Origin: Pseudomonadota bacterium
GTDB lineage: Bacteria > Pseudomonadota > Alphaproteobacteria > Rhodospirillales > UBA2165
DNA length: 8,423 nucleotides
Assembly (NCBI GenBank): GCA_027592155.1
Contig: JAQCKY010000070.1
Span: 1 to 8,423, forward strand
Direction: 5' to 3'
Position numbers and translations under genes: made by a program
The notes under the pieces: model-generated
What the model saw: the letters and a program-made list of their open reading frames with translations, nothing else
Databases searched by the model: none
Told to the model about the DNA's origin: nothing
In this document: positions 1 through 5,946 of the stretch, one piece after another
Layout: every line of letters starts with the position of its first letter
Position numbering within the stretch: the stretch's first letter is position 1

Positions 1-120
1 GATAAGCTGAGCCAGATGAGCCAGGATGACCCGTGCATTCTTCGGATCGACCGAGAGACGTTGATCGTCCACGGTAATCTCAATGTTACCGCCCGCTACT
101 TTCTTGACCTCTACCGCCAT
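1..120 (-). CDS. Hypothetical protein, N-terminal 40 codons (runs off left edge)
   Basis: An ATG at 120 (minus strand) opens a frame that stays open to the window edge. It encodes MAVEVKKVAGGNIEITVDDQ and continues with RLSVDPKNARVILAHLAQLI. A GGAG lies at 134-137, 13 nt upstream of the ATG, so it is a rather distant ribosome site. The visible part has alternating charged and hydrophobic residues, with a short predicted strand (NIEITVDD) and then a helix (NARVILAHLAQLI). There is no signal peptide or membrane segment. The gene is divergent from the NUDIX gene, with about 97 bp between the two start codons. I do not recognise a family, and the C-terminus is missing, so no function is proposed. 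It is called a gene because of the clean start, the codon pattern and the divergent arrangement. Confidence 0.5.
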   Translation of the reverse strand, partial: MAVEVKKVAGGNIEITVDDQRLSVDPKNARVILAHLAQLI

Positions 121-217
121 AACGCCGATATCACTCCGCATTGACTTAGATGGCTTTGTTATAGAGTAACTTTCTTGACAAAGAATTCATATCATCCCGT
201 TGGAACCCCCTCAGAGC

Positions 218-1066
218 ATGCCCTATTCCGATCATATCCGCGCCTGCAATAACCATGTCGAGGAACGTTTTGTTCCGTTTCTGGTCGACGGAAACCGGCT
301 CGGCAAAATCAGGCGGACGGCCGTAGGCCTTCTGGCACGCCATCCTAACGTCTTCGACATCCGCGATGACAGCGTATCTCTCGCAGGCAGGCTCCAGGGC
401 TTTGACGAAAGATCCGAAGCCGTCTCCACCGTTGTAGCAGCCCTAAAATCAGAGGGCGCCGTTCCCCCGGGCGAGCCGGAAGCCTACCCGGTGACCCGCG
501 CCTTCGGCGAGACGGCGCACTTTCAGATCGACCGCAGCGCGGTGCCGTTTTTCGGGGTTCCGGCATTCGGCGTCCATGTAAACGGGTTCTGCCGCGACCC
601 GTCGGGGGAAATTCAAATGTGGATCGGCCGGCGCGGCGACCACATCCGGGTTGAGCCGGGCAAGCTGGACAACATGGTCGCGGGCGGCCAGCCAATCGGA
701 TTGAGCCTCATGGAAAACCTGATCAAGGAAGCCGATGAAGAGGCCGGTATCCCGGAACAGCTGGCGCGCCACGCCGAAGCGGTTGGACACGTCTCGTACC
801 AAATGGAAATAGACGGCGGTTTCCGGCCGGATACCATGTTCTGTTACGACCTGGAACTGCCCAGCGATTTCGAACCGCAATGTCAGGACGGTAGCGTCTC
901 GGAATTTTATCTTTGGCCGATCGAGCGGGTCGCACAAATCGTCGAAACCAGCTTTGACTTCAAATTCAATTGCCCGCTGCCGATTATCGATTTTCTGATT
1001 CGCCATGGATTTATCGGCGAGGATCACCCGGAATATTCGTTACTGGTCGACGGACTTCACGGGTAA
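218..1066 (+). CDS. DUF4743 + NUDIX hydrolase (thiamine-diphosphate-derivative hydrolase-like)
   Basis: 282-residue protein. Residues about 1-120 match the DUF4743 pattern (starting MPYSDHIRACNNHVEERFVPF), and a NUDIX domain fills most of the rest. The NUDIX box lies at residues 156-178 (G...KEADEEAGI). The metal-binding glutamates E171, E174 and E175 are kept. The usual arginine is Lys170, and the first box glutamate is replaced by Leu, a deviation I recall from this subfamily. Known relatives are yeast YJR142W and Arabidopsis NUDX20/24, which hydrolyse oxo- and oxythiamine diphosphates, damaged cofactor forms. Assigning that substrate here is inference. The protein should be cytosolic and Mg-dependent. 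A TTG at 200 would add six residues (MEPPQS), but ATG 218 fits the usual family N-terminus. Neither start has a strong Shine-Dalgarno. The gene stands alone, divergent from the left-edge gene and convergent with the aminotransferase. Confidence 0.88.
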   Translation: MPYSDHIRACNNHVEERFVPFLVDGNRLGKIRRTAVGLLARHPNVFDIRDDSVSLAGRLQGFDERSEAVSTVVAALKSEGAVPPGEPEAYPVTRAFGETAHFQIDRSAVPFFGVPAFGVHVNGFCRDPSGEIQMWIGRRGDHIRVEPGKLDNMVAGGQPIGLSLMENLIKEADEEAGIPEQLARHAEAVGHVSYQMEIDGGFRPDTMFCYDLELPSDFEPQCQDGSVSEFYLWPIERVAQIVETSFDFKFNCPLPIIDFLIRHGFIGEDHPEYSLLVDGLHG

Positions 1067-1083
1067 CCGCGCAGAATCGACCG

Positions 1084-1101
1084 TTTTCGCACCAGCGAAA
1101 A
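1084..1101. terminator. Hairpin after the NUDIX gene, possible bidirectional terminator
   Basis: TTTTCGC (1084-1090) and GCGAAAA (1095-1101) form a perfect 7-bp stem with a 4-nt loop (ACCA), 17 nt after the NUDIX stop. The stem itself carries the A and T runs, so both strands show A's before and U's after the GC core. There is no extra U-tract beyond the stem, so strength is uncertain. It lies between two convergent genes, where a bidirectional terminator is expected. Confidence 0.45.
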
Positions 1102-1271
1102 TGACCGGTACACTACCAGCTTCAGACGTACCAGGCGGCATCGCCGACTTCGGTTCGTGGCCCTAAGCGGACACCATCGAAATGTAATTAATCCGGCCAG
1201 TCTTCCCAAGACCTCGTCTGATCACACAGGACCGGATGGTACTGCGCGACAATTAGATGCCTTGGAGCCCG

Positions 1272-2630
1272 CTATTGAACGGAATTAGGTAGCGTAGAAC
1301 TCTTTGGGTCGATCCGGTTGACGGCATCGATCACCGCTTCACAAATGCGGCTCACTTCCGACTCCGTAATGATCAGCGGCGGGGTGAGGACAATAGCGCT
1401 GGCGCGCATACCTAAGAGAACACCGTGCACGCGCCGAACATAACGTGGAAGTTCCTGGTGCAGCGCAGGGGCGGCACTGGCAAGTGATTGGCGGCTGCCC
1501 TTGTCGGCGACCAATTCGACACCGATCATCAGCCCCCGTCCCCGGATAGTTCCAACCAGTGGATGCTGCTCCAGCGGCGACAGCTCATCCAGAAATTGAG
1601 CGCCCCGCGCCCTGCTGTTTTCCAACAGGTTCTCCCGCTCAATGATGTCGAGATGGGCAGACGCCACGGCCGCGCCGACATTGTGACCGGCATAGGAATT
1701 GCCAGGGCCAACACCGTTGACCACGTCCGCGACCTGACTGTCTAAGAGCACGGCGGCGATGGGTATGTAGCCGCTCGCAATCCCTTTTGCCAAAACGATG
1801 ATGTCCGGCGCCAGTCCATAATCGTTTGACGTAAACCACGCACCGGCACGGCCGAAGGCGGTCACAACTTCGTCTGCCACGAAGAGTATCCCGTGCTGTC
1901 TCAGAACGGCAGTCATACGGGGCCAATAGTCGTCAGGGAGCGGGATCATGCCGCCGGGGCCAATCACCAGTTCCCCGAACATGGCCGCCATATTCTCAGA
2001 CCCATGTTGCGCAATGACAGATTGCAACTCATCGACACAATAGTCCGTCATGTCGTGGCCATCGTATAATTCCGAATGGTAGGGACGCGGTGCGGTCAGT
2101 TGTATGATCTCATCCGCCCTGCCGCTCACGCCCGGCTGGCCGCCGGCCAATTCGACACCTCCACACGTTCCGCCATGGTAAGCGCCTTGATGGGTCAGCA
2201 CTTTGCGCCGCTTGGGATTGTCTTTCTGGCTATGATAGAGACGGACCAGCTGCAGCGCATGGTCATCCGCCTCCCCCCCACTGCTCGTGAACCGCACGCG
2301 GCCAATATTGTCCGGCGCCCGTTCGATGAGTTTCTCGGCAAAGGCGGTCGCCGGCATGCTGGAATAGTCAAACCCGATTGAGAAATGAGCCAGTTGCGCC
2401 ATTTGTTGAGCGGCCGCTTCGGCGAGTTCCTCACGACCATGGCCGACCAGGTTGAGCCAAGCGCCCCCCTGAGCATCAAGGTACGCGCGGCCGTCCACAT
2501 CCCAAACCGTTGATCCCTTGCCATGACTCAGCACCACCGTGTTGGCGCCCCCACCTCCGCCCTGATGCTGCACCGCATTGCGATCACGTTCGATCCATTC
2601 TTCGCTGATCGCTGGATTTGGTATGTTCAT
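1272..2630 (-). CDS. Class III PLP-dependent aminotransferase
   Basis: 452 residues, the usual length for class III (fold type I) aminotransferases. The PLP lysine is Lys282 in LAKGIASGY, and the cofactor-pyridine aspartate is Asp253 in FVADEVVTAFGR. The phosphate-binding region is SSGGEADDHALQL (about 116-128), a variant of the common SGSEAN motif. YHGGT follows at about 151-155, and SYAGHNVGAA near 312-321 replaces the usual sGHP. The C-terminal domain keeps GRGLMIGVEL (about 364-373) and ends with a typical small domain. The reaction would be transfer of an amino group from a primary amine or omega-amino acid to a keto acid; the substrate cannot be read from sequence. The ATG at 2630 has AGGGA (2639-2643) 8 nt upstream. 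It lies 17 nt downstream of the SnoaL-like gene on the same strand, so the two are probably co-transcribed. The gene appears intact. Confidence 0.9.
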   Translation of the reverse strand: MNIPNPAISEEWIERDRNAVQHQGGGGGANTVVLSHGKGSTVWDVDGRAYLDAQGGAWLNLVGHGREELAEAAAQQMAQLAHFSIGFDYSSMPATAFAEKLIERAPDNIGRVRFTSSGGEADDHALQLVRLYHSQKDNPKRRKVLTHQGAYHGGTCGGVELAGGQPGVSGRADEIIQLTAPRPYHSELYDGHDMTDYCVDELQSVIAQHGSENMAAMFGELVIGPGGMIPLPDDYWPRMTAVLRQHGILFVADEVVTAFGRAGAWFTSNDYGLAPDIIVLAKGIASGYIPIAAVLLDSQVADVVNGVGPGNSYAGHNVGAAVASAHLDIIERENLLENSRARGAQFLDELSPLEQHPLVGTIRGRGLMIGVELVADKGSRQSLASAAPALHQELPRYVRRVHGVLLGMRASAIVLTPPLIITESEVSRICEAVIDAVNRIDPKSSTLPNSVQ

Positions 2631-2647
2631 TGATACTGTCCCTAACT

Positions 2648-3022
2648 CTAGTAAGTCGAAAATGTTTTGCTGATGATCTTCCAGACTCCGTCTCTCTTCA
2701 GCAAATGCATGTAGTCGGTGAAGTTATATTGGCCAAACCCTGTTTCCCTCAACACGACCGACGCCGCATTGTTTGTGATCGAGATATGCTCAATGTTGTA
2801 TCTAAGCTCGAAACCGCCTGATTTGAGCGACGGGTTCGATTCAACTTGGCGAATGAAAGGTTCCATTGTTCCGGTGACGAGCCTACCGTCCGCGTATCCG
2901 TTCATGACGGCATCTTCTGCGAATACGTCACGAAGAGCGGGAATGTCCGCACTAATATAGCTTTCGATATATCGTTCGATTACGGCAACCACGTCAAATT
3001 CATCCTCGGAATTGTCAGACAT
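2648..3022 (-). CDS. Lumazine-binding-like protein (SnoaL/NTF2 fold, PF12893 type)
   Basis: 124 residues with the layout of the 'putative lumazine-binding' family. It has an N-terminal helix (VVAVIERYIESYISADIPALRD, about 11-32), an FAEDAVMNGYADGRL stretch (34-48), FIRQVESNPS (56-65), then strands and a terminal FTDYMHLLKRDGVWKIISKTF (101-121). Members are small alpha+beta barrel proteins. Some relatives of the fold are enzymes, and many have unknown roles. I chose ATG 3022 because GGAAGGA lies 6 nt upstream. An upstream TTG at 3037 would add five residues and has no better ribosome site. There is no signal peptide. It is the first gene of a probable two-gene operon with the aminotransferase, so a role around the same small-molecule substrate is plausible but unproven. 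The IS1182 element sits about 180 bp upstream. Confidence 0.8.
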   Translation of the reverse strand: MSDNSEDEFDVVAVIERYIESYISADIPALRDVFAEDAVMNGYADGRLVTGTMEPFIRQVESNPSLKSGGFELRYNIEHISITNNAASVVLRETGFGQYNFTDYMHLLKRDGVWKIISKTFSTY

Positions 3023-3102
3023 CCCATTTCCTTCCAATTCCGCCGACTATATGGGGTGGCAACGGGCAAAGCGAACCCTGCCGGTGAAATTTTCGCCGCC
3101 GC

Positions 3103-3121
3103 CGGCAAATTCGATTTGCCG
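3103..3121. promoter_or_regulatory. 8-bp inverted repeat upstream of the SnoaL-aminotransferase operon
   Basis: CGGCAAAT (3103-3110), TCG, then ATTTGCCG (3114-3121) form a perfect dyad about 81 bp upstream of the SnoaL-like start codon. No U-tract follows on either strand, so it is unlikely to be a terminator. The size and placement suit a dimeric repressor or activator site. The binding protein cannot be named. Confidence 0.4.
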
Positions 3122-3196
3122 TCCCAAGCTACTCGTATGTATCGGGGGGAATACGTTTGCCTGACACTTGAACCCGCTCAATAACAAGACGTCCGG

Positions 3197-3222
3197 AATT
3201 GGCTGAGGCTGTTGAAGAACTC
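3197..3222 (+). repeat. IS1182 left inverted repeat, with bordering AATT
   Basis: AATT (3197-3200) is followed by a 22-bp terminal repeat. All 26 bases match the reverse complement of 4767-4792. Confidence 0.92.
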
Positions 3223-3286
3223 GGTTGATTGGAGATTCGAACCATGATTCTGTTGTCGCGACGTAGTTGGCGACGGGAGAATGGCG

Positions 3287-4645
3287 ATGATGGGACCTGC
3301 GGTCGGCGGCCAGGACAGTCTTTTTTACGAGTTCAACCTCGAAGATCGCATTCCCGCCGATCATTTCCTGCGCCGGATCGATGCGGTTTTGGACCTGAGC
3401 TGGCTTCGCGGAGAGCTTTCCCCCTATTACAGCCACACGGGCTGTCCTTCGATTGATCCGGAACTGATGATCCGAATGCTGATCGTCGGTTATTGCTATT
3501 CGATCCGCTCTGATCGTCAGCTTTGCGAAGATGTTGATCTCAACCTGGCCTATCGGTGGTTTTGCCGTTTGGGTCTTGAAGACAAGATTCCCCACCACTC
3601 GAGTTTCTCGGTGAACCGGCACGGCCGGTTCCGTGACAGCGATATCCTGCGCAAGGTCTTCGAGGAGACGGTCTGCGGTTGCATGACAGCGGGCCTGATC
3701 GGTAGTGAGGGGTTCGCCGTGGATGCCTCCGTCATCGAGGCCGATGCCAGTCGGTTCCAGCGTATCAAAGGATCTGAGATTGAGTGGTCGGAGAAGCAGT
3801 TGGCGCGTCGGGCGATCAAGGAATATGTCGATGCCCTTGAGAGCGAGACCCCACCGACCAAGCCTAAGCAAAAGCCTAAGGCGATGTCACCCAGCGATCC
3901 CGCGGCGGCCTGGACCACGCGCGGGCGCAACAAGGTGATGTTCGGCTACAGCCTGAACTATCTGATCGACATGGAACACGCGGTGATCGTCGAAGTCGAG
4001 GCGACGCCGACGAACCTCGCCGCGGAAGTGGATGCCGCCGAGTCCATGATGGAACGATGCGAAGAGCGGTTTGACCTGAAGCCCGATCGCATCGCCGGCG
4101 ATGTAGCTTATGGAACGGGCAAGATGCTGGGCTGGCTGATCGATCGCGACATCGTCCCGCACGTCCCAGTATGGGATCGAAGCGATGCAGGGGCAGACGG
4201 CAAGTTCACCCGTGCCGACTTCACCTATGACAAGGATCGTGACATCTATATATGTCCCGGTGGCAAGGAGCTGAAAACGTCGGGCACGGTTTATGACGGC
4301 ACGACGCTCAAATACAATGCCAAGCGCAGCGATTGCAGAGATTGTTCGCTCAAGCGTCAATGCACCACCGCCGACAATCGCCGAGTGGCACGGGATGTCA
4401 ATCAAGAGGCCCGCGACCATACCCAGGCCTTGATGGGGACCGAGGCCTACAATCAATCCGCTATCGATCGCAAACAGATCGAGCGGTTGTTTGGCGAGGC
4501 GAAACGCCATCTGTCCATGACGCGGCTCCGGCTGCGCGGCCTGACCGGGGCCCACGACGAGTTCCTGCTGACTGCCACGGTTCAAAATCTGAAAAGATTG
4601 GTGGCACGGGTCGCCATACCGCCGCCGAGAGCCGTTATCGCCTGA
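3287..4645 (+). CDS. IS1182-family transposase (DDE)
   Basis: 452 residues from ATG 3287, or 454 from ATG 3281. GGGAGA (3275-3280) ends 6 nt before ATG 3287 but touches ATG 3281, so I prefer the later start. Numbering below is from 3281. The N-terminal DUF772-type domain covers about 15-115 (DRIPADHFLRRIDAVLDLSW, later GCPSIDPELMIRMLIVGY). The DDE core has Asp148 (FAVDAS), Asp274 (IAGDVAYGTG) and Glu401 (RKQIERLFGEAKR). A cysteine cluster (C325, C352, C355, C361) precedes the glutamate, as in IS1182-type enzymes with a possible zinc-binding insert. A Lys/Pro-rich linker lies near 190-202. The frame is intact with no stop or shift. The enzyme would cut and join the 22-26 bp ends of this element. 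Confidence 0.92.
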   Translation: MMGPAVGGQDSLFYEFNLEDRIPADHFLRRIDAVLDLSWLRGELSPYYSHTGCPSIDPELMIRMLIVGYCYSIRSDRQLCEDVDLNLAYRWFCRLGLEDKIPHHSSFSVNRHGRFRDSDILRKVFEETVCGCMTAGLIGSEGFAVDASVIEADASRFQRIKGSEIEWSEKQLARRAIKEYVDALESETPPTKPKQKPKAMSPSDPAAAWTTRGRNKVMFGYSLNYLIDMEHAVIVEVEATPTNLAAEVDAAESMMERCEERFDLKPDRIAGDVAYGTGKMLGWLIDRDIVPHVPVWDRSDAGADGKFTRADFTYDKDRDIYICPGGKELKTSGTVYDGTTLKYNAKRSDCRDCSLKRQCTTADNRRVARDVNQEARDHTQALMGTEAYNQSAIDRKQIERLFGEAKRHLSMTRLRLRGLTGAHDEFLLTATVQNLKRLVARVAIPPPRAVIA

Positions 4646-4676
4646 TCCAATGCGGAAAAACCGAGTTAAACAGCGC

Positions 4677-4713
4677 AAAAAAGCAAAACCGCCCCGGCAT
4701 CCCACCGAGGCGG
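4677..4713 (-). terminator. Leftward intrinsic terminator inside the IS1182 right end
   Basis: Read on the minus strand, CCGCC...GGCGG arms (4689-4693 and 4709-4713) extend inward by three more pairs after one mismatch, closing a 7-nt loop. The stem is followed by TTTTGCTTTTTT (complement of 4677-4688). This is a good rho-independent terminator for transcripts entering the IS from its right side. In the transposase direction there is no U-tract after the stem. Confidence 0.6.
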
Positions 4714-4766
4714 AACCAAAAGTCCGCTATTAGTAGTAACGGACACAGGAAATCTCACCAAAATCA

Positions 4767-4792
4767 GAGTTCTTCAACAGCCTCAGCCAATT
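4767..4792 (-). repeat. IS1182 right inverted repeat, with bordering AATT
   Basis: Exact reverse complement of 3197-3222. The terminal repeat proper is 4767-4788 and AATT is 4789-4792. Confidence 0.92.
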
Positions 4793-4889
4793 GCGGACTC
4801 TGGTCGACATCCATACCTGCTAATTGCCCTAGACAACTGCTCAAATTAGGCGTGGTCAAGCGCGGTTCCTAAAACCTCTTCAGAACGGC
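4793..4889. other. 97-bp remnant of the original intergenic region between two insertion sequences
   Basis: This stretch lies between the IS1182 border and the IS630 target site and belongs to neither element. No frame in it shows a credible gene: every forward frame hits a stop within about 80 bp, and no start codon is in frame with the truncated gene beyond the IS630. Before insertion it joined 3023-3196 on the left and 5947 onward on the right. Confidence 0.6.
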
Positions 4890-4891
4890 TA
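4890..4891. repeat. IS630 target-site duplication TA (left)
   Basis: TA immediately outside the left terminal repeat, paired with TA at 5945-5946. Confidence 0.75.
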
Positions 4892-4904
4892 GAGCATTTT
4901 CCGA

Positions 4905-5853
4905 TCATTCACGGTCATATCCTGCAGCAGCGAAGTAGTTTTCACATTCGGTTGGTGTGAAGGTGTCGATACCGCTCGCGATTGCGTCCCAGAGATCGTC
5001 GACGGTTCGGGCGGCGGTCTTTTTGAGGAAGGCCTTGAGCTTTGAGAAAGCCATCTCGATGGGATTGAAGTCGGGGGAATAGGGCGGCAGAAAACGCAGT
5101 TCGGCGCCCACGGCTTCGATAGCGTGGCGCACCGCAACAGGTTTGTGCGCAGGCAGATTGTCCATGATGACGATGTCTCCGCACGAGAGTGTCGGCACGA
5201 GGACCTGCTCCACATAGGCCAGGAAGGCGGCGCCATGCATGGCGCCGTCGAGGATCATGGGCGCGGTCATGCCCTCCAGCCTAAGCGCGCCGACGAAAGT
5301 CGTCGTCTTCCAATGCCCGTGGGGCACCGGCGCCTGGCAGCGTTCGCCACGTAGTGACCGGCCGTAACGCCGGGCCATCTTGGTCGATGCTCCGGTCTCG
5401 TCGATAAAGATCAGCCGCTCCGGCTCCAGGTCAGGCTGGGCTTCGAACCAGGCCTGCCGACGGCGCAGAACGTCAGGACGCTGCTGTTCGCTGGCGTGCG
5501 CGGTTTTTTTTGAAGGTCATACCGTGGCGATCAAGCAGACGCCAGATAGTGCTTGGAGCGACCTTTAGCCCATGCGTTTCATCCAGATGCACGGCAATTT
5601 CGCCCAGGGTGATGTCCGGCGTTTCCTCAATCAGGGCGAGGATCTCTCCGGCATGGGCTTCGATCCGGTGCGAACGGTAATCCCCGCCCTGCGGACGGGG
5701 CCGCACATCGCCCGTTCGCCGCCATTGATCCACCCATTTGATCGCCGTCGACGCCGCTACCCCAAAGCGTTCCGCTGCACCACGCCGCGACATCCCATCT
5801 TCAACCGCCAATATCAGCCGTTTCCGTAAATCCATCGAAAGAGGTCGGGTCAT
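4905..5853 (-). CDS. IS630-family transposase, two frames joined by a shift at an A8 run
   Basis: The first frame runs from ATG 5853 (AAGGAGG at 5863-5869, 9 nt upstream) to a TGA at 5473-5475. It gives 126 residues with a helix-turn-helix (GAAERFGVAASTAIKWVDQW). The second frame carries the DDE_3 catalytic domain and ends at 4905. Eight A's on the coding strand (complement of 5504-5511) lie in the overlap. Skipping one base there joins TTC AAA AAA ACC and gives a 315-residue protein continuing ...FKKTAHASEQQRPDVL, which fits family transposases. In the fused protein the triad is Asp151 (IFIDETG), Asp231 (IMDNLPAHK) and Glu266 (SPDFNPIE), with the DD34E spacing of the IS630/Tc1 group. IS630 transposases are often made by slippage, so this may be programmed. 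A simple inactivating one-base insertion is the alternative. Confidence 0.85.
5504..5511 (-). other. Frameshift or slippage site in the IS630 transposase
   Basis: Run of eight A's on the coding strand, just after the codons for MTF. Seven A's would give one continuous frame. The required change is +1 (or -2), not the common -1. That suits polymerase slippage on a homopolymer better than classical -1 ribosomal frameshifting. Confidence 0.7.
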
Positions 5854-5885
5854 GCAGGCTGGCCTCCTTCACCAGCCCCCACCTT

Positions 5886-5924
5886 GAATCACAAAACACG
5901 CCTCAGGGGAATCCCCTTTGATTC
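5886..5924. repeat. Subterminal GAATC motifs and palindrome in the IS630 right end
   Basis: GAATC occurs at 5886-5890 and 5909-5913 and inverted at 5920-5924. The outer copies extend to a 6-bp inverted pair GAATCA/TGATTC. Between them AGGGGA-A-TCCCCT (5905-5917) is a perfect 6-bp dyad. The block lies between the transposase start and the terminal repeat, so it could hold transposase or regulator binding sites, or fold in the transposase leader RNA. No equivalent is seen at the left end. Confidence 0.4.
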
Positions 5925-5944
5925 TATCAGATCAGAAATTGCTC

Positions 5945-5946
5945 TA
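5945..5946. repeat. IS630 target-site duplication TA (right)
   Basis: TA immediately outside the right terminal repeat, matching 4890-4891. Confidence 0.75.

Larger units (their letters stand above)
3201..4788 (+). mobile_element. Complete IS1182-family insertion sequence (1588 bp)
   Basis: The boundaries are set by identical inverted repeats at 3201-3222 and 4767-4788, each beginning GGCTGAGGCTGTTGAAGAAC from its own outer end. They enclose one intact transposase gene. AATT borders both ends (3197-3200 and 4789-4792). AATT is its own reverse complement, so it may be a 4-bp target duplication or an extension of the repeats to 26 bp. Element size, single long transposase and repeat type all fit the IS1182 group. 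Both ends and the gene look undamaged, so the copy may be active and recent. Confidence 0.9.
4892..5944 (-). mobile_element. Complete IS630-family insertion sequence (1053 bp)
   Basis: The ends read GAGCATTTTCCGATCA (4892-4907) and, inverted, GAGCAATTTCTGATCT (5929-5944), matching at 13 of 16 positions. A TA dinucleotide flanks each end (4890-4891 and 5945-5946), the target duplication typical of the IS630/Tc1/mariner superfamily. The transposase is on the minus strand in two overlapping frames. The element lies 97 bp from the IS1182 border and interrupts the 5' part of the gene at 5947-6663. Confidence 0.88.

Noticed and set aside
175..180. TTGACA resembling a -35 box before the NUDIX gene
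   Set aside because: The only -10-like hexamer nearby (TATCAT, 190-195) is 9 bp away, far from the needed 16-18 bp, so it is not called as a promoter.
449..1027. 192-codon open frame on the minus strand inside the NUDIX gene
   Set aside because: It lies wholly antisense to a clearly recognisable NUDIX protein and has no recognisable motif. It is an effect of codon bias.
3887..4705. 272-codon minus-strand open frame across the IS1182 transposase (also 3047-3871, minus)
   Set aside because: Both are antisense to the intact transposase with no family resemblance; one also crosses the IS boundary. They are shadows.
4333..4872. 179-codon plus-strand frame running from the transposase across the IS right end
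   Set aside because: It starts inside the transposase in another frame and runs into the flank, and its composition is not protein-like.
3201..5944. The two insertion sequences as a composite transposon
   Set aside because: They belong to different families with different ends and carry no shared cargo; only 97 bp of intergenic DNA lies between them.
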